This document shows positions 18,068-27,135 of a stretch of DNA of 64,000 nucleotides, in pieces. Origin of the DNA: Pseudomonas fluorescens (lineage in GTDB: Bacteria > Pseudomonadota > Gammaproteobacteria > Pseudomonadales > Pseudomonadaceae); the NCBI RefSeq assembly GCF_902497855.1, contig NZ_CABVHU010000006.1, forward strand, positions 186,001 through 250,000, written 5' to 3'. Position 1 is the first letter of the stretch, and each line of letters starts with the position of its first letter. Under the pieces are notes generated by a model. That model saw only the letters and a program-made list of their open reading frames with translations, was not told where the DNA came from and searched no databases. A program made the position numbers and the translations under genes.

Positions 18068-18483
18068 TACAAGTCTTCCTGACGTTCACCGGGTAATGCG
18101 TACTGCACCCGTTGGTAGAACGGAAAGACGGTCGAGTAACCCGGAACCGGTGCCTGCTCGGTACCACTCAAATGCGGATACACGTACAGCACCAGATCGG
18201 GACTGGGCAGGCGCGGGAACAGGTTGCGGATCTCGTTCGCCGCTGTGCGCGTGTACGGTTCCTGGAGAGCCGCGGAGACATCTGCCTGAGCCAGCGGGCG
18301 GCGTAACTGCTGTCGAGCCTCCAGCAGTTGCTGCTGAGTGCCTTGCGAACCGGCGCCGTTCCAGATGTCCAGCATGGTTTGCTCGCCATGGGGCAGCAGC
18401 GTGTCTTTGTCGGTGGAACACCCCGTCAGGACCCAGCAGAGCAAGCTAATCCAGGTCAGGCAGAGAAGCATGGTCTTTTTCAT
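18067..18483 (-). CDS. Conjugative transfer region lipoprotein (TIGR03751-like)
   Basis: 138-aa lipoprotein. A signal peptide ends in a lipobox LTGC with Cys22. The body contains PDLVLYVYPHLSG and VPGYSTVFPFYQRVQYALPGE, characteristic of the ICE lipoprotein that sits between the TraB-like and TraC-like genes. It is probably a TraV/VirB7-like outer membrane component. Start at 18483 is inside the upstream gene (38-base overlap); the longer frame to 18591 is rejected as it lacks the signal sequence at its front. Confidence 0.85.
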   Translation of the reverse strand: MKKTMLLCLTWISLLCWVLTGCSTDKDTLLPHGEQTMLDIWNGAGSQGTQQQLLEARQQLRRPLAQADVSAALQEPYTRTAANEIRNLFPRLPSPDLVLYVYPHLSGTEQAPVPGYSTVFPFYQRVQYALPGERQEDL

Positions 18484-19963
18484 GGCGAACGCTCCGGCCC
18501 TTGGGCTCGTAGTCGATGGTGATCTCATGGTCGAGGTGCAGTGCGACCTGTGCTGCAGGTGGTACGTACACGGCAGCAAAGGCTTCGCCATACAGTTTGT
18601 TCACCCACTCGCGGATGTCGCTGACCCCACCACTGAGAATTGAATTCAGTGCGCTATTGCCACTGCTGCTGGTGACTCCGAGCGTACTGCCGCCCGAACT
18701 GATCACACTGCTGTTGTTCCGCTCATCCCCGAGCAGCGTTGCGACACCGGCACCGGCGGCAGTGATCAGGCTCTGGCTGCCGAGGTATTGCTGGGCGTTC
18801 GAGCGGCGCTCGCCAGCGATGCAAGGAATGCCATACGGATCGGACAGGTAACCGAGCCCGCCACGGATCTTGTCGGTGTTCGAGCTCTGGGTGGTGGAGG
18901 CAGTGCGGCTGGCTATCGCCTTCGGCTGAGGCACCGTGCGGATGGTGCTATCGGTAAACACAAAGGTAATTGACTCGACCTGTCCGCGTACGCAGGACAG
19001 GGTCCAGTCACCGGACGCCGTGCCGCTCATCACGGCCCCCGCGACGTCCGGCAGGTCGATGCCGTTGGCGGTCAGGTTCTCCGGGCCGACCAGCACCTTG
19101 AAGGGATAGGGGTCATTCACGGTGCCGTCCACCGGGACTCGGCCGATCAGCGCGGTCATGGCGACCGAGCCCATCAGCGTGGCGTTTTCAGGAATGGTGT
19201 AGACCGGCTTCGCGCCTTCGGTACGATCAACGGATCGCGTCAGGTCGCGCTCACCCTTGGTAACTGCACGTAGCTGTTTCTGGCTGCGATCAATCGCGTT
19301 GTCTTTCAAGCCTTCCAGAGAGTTGAAAGCGGTAGGCAGGCTCAGTGCGGAGGAAGTCGTGGTTTTGTCTCTGGCGTCGGTGGACGGAGCATCCGAGGGT
19401 TCAATCCACTGCAGCGCATCATTGGTAGAGTGTCGCCCTTCGAACTGAGCGCCGTCGCCGGGCTCAAGCCCCAATCCGATCGGCATGTCCTTGCTTTTGC
19501 CAGCCAGCCCCGACAACTGTTCCTGCAATTGCGTCAGCAGGCCGCGAGCCTGACGACTGTCTTGTTCCGCTTTGAGTCGGGCCTCGTTGGCTTGGCGGCG
19601 GCCTTCGTCGACCTGCTGGGTCACACTGCCAAGTGCGGTCTGGATACGCGAATCGACACTGTTTTCCCGCTCGCGTAGGCGGTTGTTTTCCGTCTGCAGT
19701 GAGTCATTGTGTTTCTTCAAACCGAGCATGTCGCTGCGCATGGCCTTCACCTGGCCGACCAGGGTGGCGAGCGTGTCGCGTGGGGTATCGCCCGCAATGC
19801 CGAGCGACTTGGCTTGCTCGGCGGATAATTGAATATTGCCCTGATCAACTGGGTGCTCTGGAGAAGGTGTGCTGCCACCCGGGACCCAGGTTTTCAGGAT
19901 GATCAGCACCACGCCCAGCAGCGCAGCCGGTACCAGCCATTTGAGCAAGGCGTTAGCTTTCAT
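18446..19963 (-). CDS. TraB/VirB10-like ICE protein, PFL_4705 family (TIGR03752-like)
   Basis: 505 aa. One N-terminal membrane helix (LLKWLVPAALLGVVLIILKTW), a long coiled coil (about residues 60-155, KKHNDSLQTENNRLRERENS) and a C-terminal beta-rich TrbI/VirB10-type domain ending in a transmembrane-crossing segment with KLYGEAFAAVYVPP. It would bridge inner and outer membranes in the secretion channel. Start at 19963 chosen because the signal anchor begins there; upstream codons belong to the previous gene, overlapping by 11 bases. Confidence 0.88.
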   Translation of the reverse strand: MKANALLKWLVPAALLGVVLIILKTWVPGGSTPSPEHPVDQGNIQLSAEQAKSLGIAGDTPRDTLATLVGQVKAMRSDMLGLKKHNDSLQTENNRLRERENSVDSRIQTALGSVTQQVDEGRRQANEARLKAEQDSRQARGLLTQLQEQLSGLAGKSKDMPIGLGLEPGDGAQFEGRHSTNDALQWIEPSDAPSTDARDKTTTSSALSLPTAFNSLEGLKDNAIDRSQKQLRAVTKGERDLTRSVDRTEGAKPVYTIPENATLMGSVAMTALIGRVPVDGTVNDPYPFKVLVGPENLTANGIDLPDVAGAVMSGTASGDWTLSCVRGQVESITFVFTDSTIRTVPQPKAIASRTASTTQSSNTDKIRGGLGYLSDPYGIPCIAGERRSNAQQYLGSQSLITAAGAGVATLLGDERNNSSVISSGGSTLGVTSSSGNSALNSILSGGVSDIREWVNKLYGEAFAAVYVPPAAQVALHLDHEITIDYEPKGRSVRHEKDHASLPDLD

Positions 19964-20765
19964 CGTCAGCACCTCGCGCAACGGGCGGGAGCAGCACGGC
20001 TTGCTCGAGGCCGGCACCGCGGGTGACAAGGTAGGCGATCGTGGTGTCTTCAGCGCTGCCGACAGGCCCGAGGAAAGCATGCTGGAAGGCCGCGGCGAAC
20101 AGCTTGGCCTGAAGTCGACGTGGATCGAGTTGCACCATCTCTGAACCACGATTGCGCAATTTCACCGCCGTCACCCAGTAATCACCGAGTCGCCAGACGG
20201 CGATGGGTGTGCTGGACACGTTTTCGGTCGGCAGCAGGGTTGGCAGTTCGGTGCGCAGCTTGAGCGGGACGCGGCGTACACCGGGCAGGGACTCCACGGT
20301 GCGCAGCGGCGCGTACAGGCTTTGCGCGGCGTAGCGCGTCAAAGCGACCGGGATCGGTGTGCGTTCTGGAACAGGGACGGCGCTAGATTCAGCCTCGGTA
20401 GCTTGCCCCTGAGCATTCTTGAGAATACGTACGGGCTCCAGCGGTTGATCGCCGGGAGTGGCCGCGATATCCAGGAGGATAATCTCGCCCGTCGTGACCG
20501 ATTGCAGTTGCAGTCGGGTCGGTGCAATGGCTTCTGACGCGCGCAGGTACAGCGTGCCGCCAGTTGATTGCACACGCAGTTTGCCTGTCAGGGTTGAGGG
20601 CACGCCGACTCGAACATCCTCATTGATAAAGACCACTCGTTCCTGATTGATCACCAGCGGGACCGCGAGGGGGAGGCGTTCCCAGCGCATCAGCTCGACG
20701 GCCTGCGCTGCAGCTCCCCATAGCATCAGTGCGACGGTGAGTCCCAGGGTAGAAATCCGCTTCAT
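19953..20765 (-). CDS. TraK-like ICE protein, PFL_4704 family (TIGR03749-like)
   Basis: 270-aa exported protein with signal peptide (ISTLGLTVALMLWGAAAQAVE). The body is beta-rich with LPLAVPLVINQERVVFINED, as in secretin-like TraK/VirB9 components that line the outer membrane channel. Start at 20765 overlaps the stop of the preceding gene by 4 bases. Confidence 0.87.
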   Translation of the reverse strand: MKRISTLGLTVALMLWGAAAQAVELMRWERLPLAVPLVINQERVVFINEDVRVGVPSTLTGKLRVQSTGGTLYLRASEAIAPTRLQLQSVTTGEIILLDIAATPGDQPLEPVRILKNAQGQATEAESSAVPVPERTPIPVALTRYAAQSLYAPLRTVESLPGVRRVPLKLRTELPTLLPTENVSSTPIAVWRLGDYWVTAVKLRNRGSEMVQLDPRRLQAKLFAAAFQHAFLGPVGSAEDTTIAYLVTRGAGLEQAVLLPPVARGADDES

Positions 20766-21403
20766 GGTGCAACTCCAGGCAGGGAGATTTTTTGCGGAGT
20801 GCCCTGATAACAATCCAGTGCCAGCCCCCACTTATTGCGTTCGGGGTCCAGATCAAAACGCACCACGCGCAATGGATACCGCACCACCACCCGTTTCACC
20901 GGTTCGGCGGCGTAATATTCATCGGCATTGAGATCGAGCTTGACCAGCCAGCTGTTGCGGTCGAGTTGCTTGACCCTGAGTTCCGGATCTTCGCTGTAGC
21001 CTCGGCCCAGAATTTCGTAGACGCCACGCACCCGCTGGCGCAGCTCGCCGGCGGCCTTACGGTACTCATAATCACCGTCGAGGAAGGCCTTGCAGGCGGG
21101 TGTCAGGTAGGACTGCAAGCCATAGATGGCGCGGCGATAATCCTGCTCGCCATCCGAAGGCCAGCGGTTGAGTTGGCCAAAGATGTACAGGGCAAAGGCA
21201 TAGACATTCTCTGAGGGGATATCCCACCACTTGCGCGTGCTGCCCGAGCGCAGATCTGGGGGGACATGCACGGTCAGATCTGTCGGCGCCGAGCGCCAGC
21301 CAAACCAGAGCCCGGCACAGACCAGGGCAAGGATCATTACCGCCAGACGCAGGCTGAAGATATGGGCCTGTTGGGCATCGACCTTGTTCCGAAATCGGCT
21401 CAT
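20762..21403 (-). CDS. TraE/VirB8-like ICE protein, PFL_4703 family (TIGR03746-like)
   Basis: 213 aa with a single N-terminal membrane helix (LRLAVMILALVCAGLWFGW) and a periplasmic domain with WWDIPSENVYAFALYIFGQLNRW, diagnostic for this family. Likely an inner-membrane scaffold of the secretion channel. ATG at 21403 overlaps the upstream stop (4 bases). Confidence 0.88.
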   Translation of the reverse strand: MSRFRNKVDAQQAHIFSLRLAVMILALVCAGLWFGWRSAPTDLTVHVPPDLRSGSTRKWWDIPSENVYAFALYIFGQLNRWPSDGEQDYRRAIYGLQSYLTPACKAFLDGDYEYRKAAGELRQRVRGVYEILGRGYSEDPELRVKQLDRNSWLVKLDLNADEYYAAEPVKRVVVRYPLRVVRFDLDPERNKWGLALDCYQGTPQKISLPGVAP

Positions 21404-21813
21404 GGCTGCCACCGAGACAGGGCAGGGCGCAGTCGACGCGAACGGCGAACCGTCCAGGCGCCGGAGTGCAGGATCAGACTTCCGCGACCCAGGCGCCAAC
21501 GGCTGGCCAGTACCCATTCGAGTTTGCGGTACAACCAGGTCTCGGGCCGGGCCCGTTTGGCCCGACGCAGTAGTGTGCCACCGGCAAATAGCACCACCGC
21601 CATGCCTGCGATCATGCTGGTTGGCGCCACGGCAATGGAGACGGTTGCGATCGCCAGAGGTACACCCAGTATCAGGCCGACAAGTGCGCCGGCACCGAGC
21701 GCCACCCACATCTCATCATTGGTCAAACCGCGCAGTACGGCAGGATCGCGGTTGAGTCGCTCCGGCAGAAAGACCAAGGTGCCGTCGGCAAGGCGTTCGA
21801 TAGTGTCGTTCAT
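21400..21813 (-). CDS. TraL-like ICE protein (TIGR03750-like)
   Basis: 137 aa. N-terminal RLNRDPAVLRGLTNDEMWV block followed by two membrane helices (GALVGLILGVPLAIATVSI, SMIAGMAVVLFAGGTLL) and a basic cytoplasmic tail. TraL/VirB3-type proteins localise the VirB4-like ATPase to the membrane. 7-base gap to the upstream gene. Confidence 0.87.
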   Translation of the reverse strand: MNDTIERLADGTLVFLPERLNRDPAVLRGLTNDEMWVALGAGALVGLILGVPLAIATVSIAVAPTSMIAGMAVVLFAGGTLLRRAKRARPETWLYRKLEWVLASRWRLGRGSLILHSGAWTVRRSRRLRPALSRWQP

Positions 21814-21820
21814 GTCGACC

Positions 21821-22192
21821 TCACAGAATCGCGGCGGCCTTGGTCAGGAACCAGATGATGATCACCACCAACAGGGCGCCGATGCCGACCACCGCGCCGA
21901 GGTCCTTCCAGGTCTTGCGCTGGTTCTGCACGTCGGCATAGACAGTTAGGGAATGCCAAGCCACGCCGAGAAAAGCGAGCAGGGCGATCAACAAACCGAG
22001 CAGGATGCCGCCGTCATAGGCGTAGTTTTTGATCGTCTCGATCAACCCGGAACCTTCACCACGCGAAGGAGCCTCCATGGTGGGAAGCTCGGCAAAAGCC
22101 AGGCTTGGGCCGAGCACCAACAGCAGGCCGATCAAGCGCTGGCTGGCACGATCACGCAGGTTGTTTTTTAGAGGGGTAAAGCACTTGAGCAT
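21821..22192 (-). CDS. Pilin-like ICE membrane protein, PFL_4702 family (TIGR03745-like)
   Basis: 123 aa with a signal sequence (LIGLLLVLGPSLAFAE) and two membrane helices (GGILLGLLIALLAFLGVAW and GIGALLVVIIIWFLTKAAAI). Size and topology are like VirB2/TraA pilins, so it is the best candidate for the major conjugative pilin. Start at 22192 gives the intact signal peptide. Confidence 0.86.
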   Translation of the reverse strand: MLKCFTPLKNNLRDRASQRLIGLLLVLGPSLAFAELPTMEAPSRGEGSGLIETIKNYAYDGGILLGLLIALLAFLGVAWHSLTVYADVQNQRKTWKDLGAVVGIGALLVVIIIWFLTKAAAIL

Positions 22193-22209
22193 GGCAGTGA
22201 TCTCCTGGA

Positions 22210-22449
22210 TTAGGACAGCGTGAAGAACATCAGGACTAGTAGGGCGAGCAAAACACGTGCGGCGCTGCCGCCAAACGCGCCGAAGCGCACACTGCCGGTG
22301 GCCCAGCCCCGGTAAGCCGTCCACATCACCCAGGTGCACCAGAGCAAAGCCAGGACGAGAACCAGGGACAACCAGAGTGTCGAACTGCTCTGTGCCGAGA
22401 AACCGGAGGCGTTTTGGAACGCTGCGGTCTGAGCGTCGGTCATGCTCAT
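22210..22449 (-). CDS. ICE membrane protein, PFL_4701 family (TIGR03758-like)
   Basis: 79 aa with two hydrophobic helices (LWLSLVLVLALLWCTWVMW and ARVLLALLVLMFFTLS) separated by a short loop, and an N-terminus FQNASGFSAQSSSTLW. Overlaps the RAQPRD gene by 4 bases. Another small pilin-like or assembly component. Confidence 0.85.
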   Translation of the reverse strand: MSMTDAQTAAFQNASGFSAQSSSTLWLSLVLVLALLWCTWVMWTAYRGWATGSVRFGAFGGSAARVLLALLVLMFFTLS

Positions 22450-22781
22450 GGCAACGGTTCCACGGACGGGGTGTCGAGGCGGTAATCGCCCACCAGCTCA
22501 CCAGGATCGTGAGGTTGAGCACGGGAGGGAGACAAATAGTTCTGCATTCCTTGGCGAATGCGTTGGATGTCCTGAGACAGGCGGGGATAGTCGAAGCGAT
22601 AGCGTTCGTTTGGTTCAGAGGTCCTGGCTACCTTAGCTCGCGCCGCAAGGCGCTCAATAGTGTCGAGCTGCTGCTGAACTAGGCTGAGCTGTTCGCGCTC
22701 ATGAGCAGACGCGGCATAGCCGCCGCTATGGAATGTCATCAATATGAACAGTGGGCAGACTCGGAAAAATGTAGTCGGCAT
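22446..22781 (-). CDS. RAQPRD family ICE protein (TIGR01690-like)
   Basis: 111-aa exported protein named for its motif, here the variant RAQPHDPGEL near the C-terminus. Signal peptide FFRVCPLFILMTFHSGGYAA is followed by a helical HEREQLSLVQQQLDTIERL region. It begins the channel operon. An in-frame ATG at 22817 would add 12 residues before the signal peptide; the 22781 start is preferred for that reason, although neither has a strong ribosome binding site. Confidence 0.85.
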   Translation of the reverse strand: MPTTFFRVCPLFILMTFHSGGYAASAHEREQLSLVQQQLDTIERLAARAKVARTSEPNERYRFDYPRLSQDIQRIRQGMQNYLSPSRAQPHDPGELVGDYRLDTPSVEPLP

Positions 22782-23071
22782 GTGGATAGCCCATTTGGAG
22801 ATGGGGCCATCATTCAACTAACGTCCAGGACTCAGCAGTAAGAAACACGAAACACGCTGCGTCATTTTATTTCGATACAGTCTCTGATCGTGGAGCGAGT
22901 TCGAACACCGTATCGAGAGCTACGAAACGCGGAAAAATGACACGATTGGACCGCAAGTACAGCATTGGTTACTCATGAAAAACGATTAGTAGCCGTTAAC
23001 GTTTGATTCCGCTAACAGCATTGTTAGCGGGGCGCAGATAAGCGCGGACGAAATCAGTTAACGAAGAGTGA
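22782..23071. other. Divergent promoter region of the conjugation operon and the YniB-like gene
   Basis: About 290 bases without genes between RAQPRD (minus) and the YniB-like gene (plus). AT-rich relative to neighbours. GTTAACG occurs twice (about 22995 and 23057) around the perfect hairpin 23009-23030. It must house the promoter that drives nine conjugation genes and is therefore a likely control point. Confidence 0.5.
23009..23030. promoter_or_regulatory. Inverted repeat in the conjugation operon promoter region
   Basis: CCGCTAACA and its exact complement TGTTAGCGG separated by 4 bases. The repeat is about 40 bases before the plus-strand YniB-like gene and 230 bases before RAQPRD. Candidate operator or leader hairpin. 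Confidence 0.45.
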
Positions 23072-23662
23072 TTGCAGAGAGTGAACATCCAACAAGCAAT
23101 TCAGCGGTACCGTATTCGACAGGCCGTGGGCTTCTCCTTGATGGTCTTCGGGGGGCTATTTTATTTGGTTTCATCGTTGATTTTTCTGCACCATCAAGCA
23201 GAGACTCTCGCGAGCACAAAATTTTTTGGGCATTTGGGAGGGGTTGTGCAAAATTTAGTAGCCGATGTTTACCAGGTCACATCACCCTACATCGGTTTTG
23301 TATGGAAGTACGCACCAACCCTCAGCCAGGAAAACCCGCTCAGCTATGGAAATTTGCTGTTTTTCGGTTTGCTGGGTGTGATGATTATTGGAAAGCAAAT
23401 TCTCCTTTCCGCTAGCCAACTCAAGAGGCGTGTTCAGGTTCAATTCGAACGTCTTGAGGAAGCTCAGTGGCGCAATTCGATGCAAAATGGAACTGCGACC
23501 CAAGTCAACGCGAATCAGATTGGACAGATCAATTTTTATCAGCAATCTATGCCGCCGTCCCCTAGCGGTGATTGGTGGCAACGGCCGTGGGGTATTGTTG
23601 GTTTGTCTATCATTGGCGGTTACATCGTCGCGGTGTTGGCTAAATTAACCGGAATGGTTTAA
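23072..23662 (+). CDS. YniB-like membrane protein
   Basis: 196 aa with three hydrophobic helices (FSLMVFGGLFYLVSSLIFL near 20-38, LLFFGLLGVMIIGKQ near 95-110, GIVGLSIIGGYIVAVLAKL at the C-terminus) and a cytoplasmic basic stretch (SQLKRRVQVQFERLEEAQW). Spacing and the segment before the second helix resemble E. coli YniB (PF14002). Function unknown. TTG at 23072 has AAGAG close upstream; GTG at 23081 is the alternative. It interrupts the otherwise minus-strand conjugation region and ends in its own terminator. Confidence 0.65.
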   Translation: MQRVNIQQAIQRYRIRQAVGFSLMVFGGLFYLVSSLIFLHHQAETLASTKFFGHLGGVVQNLVADVYQVTSPYIGFVWKYAPTLSQENPLSYGNLLFFGLLGVMIIGKQILLSASQLKRRVQVQFERLEEAQWRNSMQNGTATQVNANQIGQINFYQQSMPPSPSGDWWQRPWGIVGLSIIGGYIVAVLAKLTGMV

Positions 23663-23673
23663 CACGTCAGCGT

Positions 23674-23697
23674 TACATTTTATTAAATGTATTTTTT
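23674..23697 (+). terminator. Rho-independent terminator of the YniB-like gene
   Basis: TACATTT / AAATGTA stem with a TATT loop followed by six T residues, 12 bases after the stop. It overlaps the last codons of the opposing PFL_4697-type gene. Confidence 0.75.
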
Positions 23698-24414
23698 AAA
23701 CGTCGCTGCGGTGATGGCTGTCGTTATTCCGAGCATCACCGCGCAAGGCAAAAAGACGGCCATAGGATTGAGCGAAAAGGGCAGGGACAGATACATGACC
23801 CAGGGTACGAGCAGCAGGGGTATCACTGCTCGTTTAGCTCGGTGATAGACAAAACTGCTTTCTCGCCCAGCTCCAAACTTGCGCAGGTCGCGGCGCATCA
23901 AACCATCGACAAAACCGGTGAACGAGGCCAACAAAAATAGCGGTGTGGCCAGAGCCAAGATGGTTAGGCGCACTACGAAGGTAAAGGTCACATACACCGC
24001 CGCCAGTACGAAATCCTCAATGCTCACGTAGAGCTGATTCGCCCAGCTCCAGAAGCCATTGCCCTGGCCCGAAACCCGCGCCTGCCGGGCAAAATCCTCA
24101 AAGCCAGTCTTGACCAGCAGCCACTGATTGAGGAGCTCCAGCCACTGGACAATTGTTTTCCCAGGCTGTTGGATGAGAAGTGAAGCTTTGAAGTGCTCGC
24201 TGAGCCAGCCCAACTCACTGGTTAGCATGGCCTGACTATGCCGCCAGCCCTGATCACCCCAGAACAGTAGCAGCCCGGCGAACTCGATGAGGATCGAGAA
24301 CAGCAACGAGGCAATCAGTAAACCGATGATGCGCAGGACTAGGCTGATCGCCGAGATGATCAATCCCGGACGCTGGATCGGTTGTGGCGGCGTGTTCTGG
24401 GTGGAAGTCGCCAT
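23683..24414 (-). CDS. ICE membrane protein, PFL_4697 family (TIGR03747-like)
   Basis: 243-aa polytopic protein with helices around LISAISLVLRIIGLLIASLL, the TFVVRLTILALATPLFLLA segment and a C-terminal pair; between them DGLMRRDLRKFGAGRESSFVYHRAKR is a signature of the family. It follows traD by 90 bases. Likely works with the coupling protein at the inner membrane. Confidence 0.87.
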   Translation of the reverse strand: MATSTQNTPPQPIQRPGLIISAISLVLRIIGLLIASLLFSILIEFAGLLLFWGDQGWRHSQAMLTSELGWLSEHFKASLLIQQPGKTIVQWLELLNQWLLVKTGFEDFARQARVSGQGNGFWSWANQLYVSIEDFVLAAVYVTFTFVVRLTILALATPLFLLASFTGFVDGLMRRDLRKFGAGRESSFVYHRAKRAVIPLLLVPWVMYLSLPFSLNPMAVFLPCAVMLGITTAITAATFKKYI

Positions 24415-24504
24415 AGTTCACCCCATTGCGCGCTGCAGAGTTGATGTGGGCAATACGTCTCCTGGATCGTTTTCTGCTGAATCGAAACCTGTGGTGGGGT
24501 AGGG

Positions 24505-26610
24505 CTACCCCACCTGATCCAGATCGAAGTTTGTAGTTGGGCCGCCACCGCTTGCGCTCCACCACTGTCCCGCCTGCGCGTTATAGGCCGCCCGCATCCG
24601 TTGAGTGAGTTCCTGTAGGTCCTTGGGCATGGCGTCGACGTTGGAGGGTTTGGGTAAAGGCATACGGACTTTCCAGAGCTGCCCACCGGCCTGGAAGGAG
24701 AACATTTGTCCCTTGGGCAAGCTGACGATGTGAGCCGGCTCGATCAGGGGCACGCAGGTGCTGCTGACCCGATCTTGGGAGGACGAAGTGAAATCCGTGT
24801 TGGCCTCAGGATCGGAGGTGTCGGTGGCGCCCGACACCAGGGTTTTGGTCAGCACGTTGACCTTGGGCAACTGCTGGGTGAGCAGTTCAGCGGTGGCGGT
24901 TTCGCGCACCCGCAGCATCTGCAGGGTGTTGAAGTTGCCAATAACCTGGCCAGCTTTGGCGCGGTTGCCGATACGTGCTTCGATATCGCTGAGGGTCTGG
25001 GTGTAGGCGGTTACCTGGATACCGGCACCGCCGCCCTTATTGATCAGCGGGATGAATTCATCACCCATCAACTCGTTGAACTCATCGGCGTGGAGGTTGA
25101 TCGGCAACTTTTCACTGTTGTTGCCCGATTGGGGCAGGCCATGGTCGATGCCGTGTTTGTAGATGTGTCCGGCGACCGAGACCAAGTCGGCGAACATGGA
25201 GTTACCTACGGCGGCAGCGACCTCGGCATCGGTCAGTGCGTCCAGGCCGACATAGACGATGCCACGCTTACGGATGATCTGCATCCAATCGAAGATCGGT
25301 CGTGGGTCATTCAGATCGGTGTAGTTGGGGGCCAGTAACTGGGCCGTTTTGCCGGTGGTGAGTTTCTCCAGCAGCGGCAGCAGCGAGGCGACAATCTTGT
25401 CGAAATAGGTACGGTCGTAACGCACCGCAGAGCGCAGTCCATCCAGCACCGGATCAAATACCCGTTTGGCCGCCAGGTATTGTTCGATGGCCACCACTCG
25501 CTTTTCGCGTCCCACCATATGCCGGGGAATGTTCTTCTCGGTGAGCTTGCCTTCAAGCTGGACGATCACTTCCCAGGCTTTCGGATCGGTTTTGGCGAAA
25601 AACTGCTGGGCGTATTCGATGAACAGTGCGTCGATGTTGACCACATGGCGTTGGATCTGCAGGTAGTCCGGACGTCGGCCCAGTTCGATCAGGGCGCGGG
25701 CAATGATGTTGACGAAGCGCCAGGCAAACTCGCGAAAGGCCGCGGAGTTGCCTTCACCGCTGAGCTGCCCGGCAATGCGCGATGCTACTTCCGAGATACG
25801 ACCGAAGCGTCCCACGGCGTTGTAACGCGCGGATATCTCCGGCCAGCCCAGATGGAAGACATAGAATTCCTTTTCTCGACCGGCCCGTTTGGCTTCGACA
25901 TACATCCGCTTGAGCAAGTCAGCATCGCCTTTCGGATCGAAGACGATGACCACCTCATGTTCGATGCGATGAATGTCCTGGGTGATGTACACCTCGGCGA
26001 GTCGCGTCTTGCCAACACGGGTAGTGCCGAGCACCAGGGTGTGTCCGACCCGTTCGCCCAGCGGCAGACTGACTTCCGTTTCATCGGGCTCGACCCCATG
26101 CAATAGTGGCGAGCCACCTACCGGGGGCAAAGGGCGCAACGGATTGAACGCACTGTCCCAGGCCGTGACACGGGCCAGTATCGAGAGTGGAAACGGTGCA
26201 TGCTCCAGGCGCCGTTCGAGTCCACGGGCCAGACGGTAGCTGGTCGGTTGGTCGACATAGTGGGCGACCGCCGGATCCTGGGCCTCGACCAAGCGCTGGG
26301 TGTGCAGACGGGTCCAGCGAAAGCCGCGACCCATGAACAAACGCTTACGGCTAACCGGAATCTGCCGACTGGTCAGTTCGTAGCGGGGCAGCCGGCGGAT
26401 ATTGCGTCGATAGCGCAACACCTCCCAGGCTTGTCGCAGGCGGATCAGGCCGAACAGGGCATAGGCCAGCGCCGCAACCTGCCCGATCTCGGGTGACAGG
26501 GCCACGGCCCAGGGCGAGTACACGCACAGCACCGCGGCGGCGATGCAGATCGCTACGGTGTACAGTTCCACCGCTGGCCGGAGCTTGGATTCCATCGCAT
26601 GCTCGGCCAT
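24505..26610 (-). CDS. traD: Coupling ATPase TraD, SXT/PFGI-1 class
   Basis: 701-aa VirD4-type coupling protein that brings the relaxosome to the secretion channel. Two N-terminal membrane helices (about 15-60), Walker A GTTRVGKT at 195-202, Walker B VVIVFDPKGDAD near 220-231, and the conserved YVGLDALTDAEVAAAVGNSMF and HADEFNELMGDEFIPLINKG blocks. Matches TIGR03743 in length. Gap of 9 bases from the upstream PFL_4695-type gene. Confidence 0.94.
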   Translation of the reverse strand: MAEHAMESKLRPAVELYTVAICIAAAVLCVYSPWAVALSPEIGQVAALAYALFGLIRLRQAWEVLRYRRNIRRLPRYELTSRQIPVSRKRLFMGRGFRWTRLHTQRLVEAQDPAVAHYVDQPTSYRLARGLERRLEHAPFPLSILARVTAWDSAFNPLRPLPPVGGSPLLHGVEPDETEVSLPLGERVGHTLVLGTTRVGKTRLAEVYITQDIHRIEHEVVIVFDPKGDADLLKRMYVEAKRAGREKEFYVFHLGWPEISARYNAVGRFGRISEVASRIAGQLSGEGNSAAFREFAWRFVNIIARALIELGRRPDYLQIQRHVVNIDALFIEYAQQFFAKTDPKAWEVIVQLEGKLTEKNIPRHMVGREKRVVAIEQYLAAKRVFDPVLDGLRSAVRYDRTYFDKIVASLLPLLEKLTTGKTAQLLAPNYTDLNDPRPIFDWMQIIRKRGIVYVGLDALTDAEVAAAVGNSMFADLVSVAGHIYKHGIDHGLPQSGNNSEKLPINLHADEFNELMGDEFIPLINKGGGAGIQVTAYTQTLSDIEARIGNRAKAGQVIGNFNTLQMLRVRETATAELLTQQLPKVNVLTKTLVSGATDTSDPEANTDFTSSSQDRVSSTCVPLIEPAHIVSLPKGQMFSFQAGGQLWKVRMPLPKPSNVDAMPKDLQELTQRMRAAYNAQAGQWWSASGGGPTTNFDLDQVG

Positions 26611-26619
26611 GACCTGGAC

Positions 26620-27135
26620 TCACTTTTCCAGTGAGGTGGCGGTGATCAAGACCGGGTAATGCTCAATCTGCAGGCGGGTGGCGATGTCGTTGCCGTTGAC
26701 CGGCAGGATGGTGATGCCCGGCGCGGCTGCTCGAATCCGGGCCAGGGCTTCAGTATCGGCCACTTCGACGGCGAGGCCGGCAGCACCCATTTCCTGCAGT
26801 TCAGCCGCGCGTTGACGCAACCAAGCCAGTGACTGGGGATCCTCACCGACCAAAAAAAATGGCCGCAAACCCGGCATGCTCAGGGCGCGAGACGTGATCT
26901 GGCCGGGGCTCAAGTGAGAGCTGCGGACGGGCAGTATCCAGGCTTCATCGGCAAACGTGGACAGGTCCGCATGCATGGCCCGATCAGGCTGGGTCTTGTT
27001 GTTGATGGGCGACCTGGAATTTTGAAAATGGGGTGGGGTGACGTCGCTAGGCTGATCCCCGGCTACGGTCAGTACAGGCTGGGCGAAAGGTGCCAAGAGC
27101 AGGATGAAATAACAGGTAAGGGGGATGCGCTTCAT
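26620..27135 (-). CDS. ICE protein, PFL_4695 family (TIGR03765-like)
   Basis: 171-aa exported protein with signal peptide (IPLTCYFILLLAPFAQPVLT). The end (ITILPVNGNDIATRLQIEHY) resembles the thioredoxin-like tail of TraW/TrbC-type proteins. Start at 27135 overlaps the transglycosylase stop by 4 bases; the longer frame to 27258 is inside that gene and is not used. Confidence 0.85.
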   Translation of the reverse strand: MKRIPLTCYFILLLAPFAQPVLTVAGDQPSDVTPPHFQNSRSPINNKTQPDRAMHADLSTFADEAWILPVRSSHLSPGQITSRALSMPGLRPFFLVGEDPQSLAWLRQRAAELQEMGAAGLAVEVADTEALARIRAAAPGITILPVNGNDIATRLQIEHYPVLITATSLEK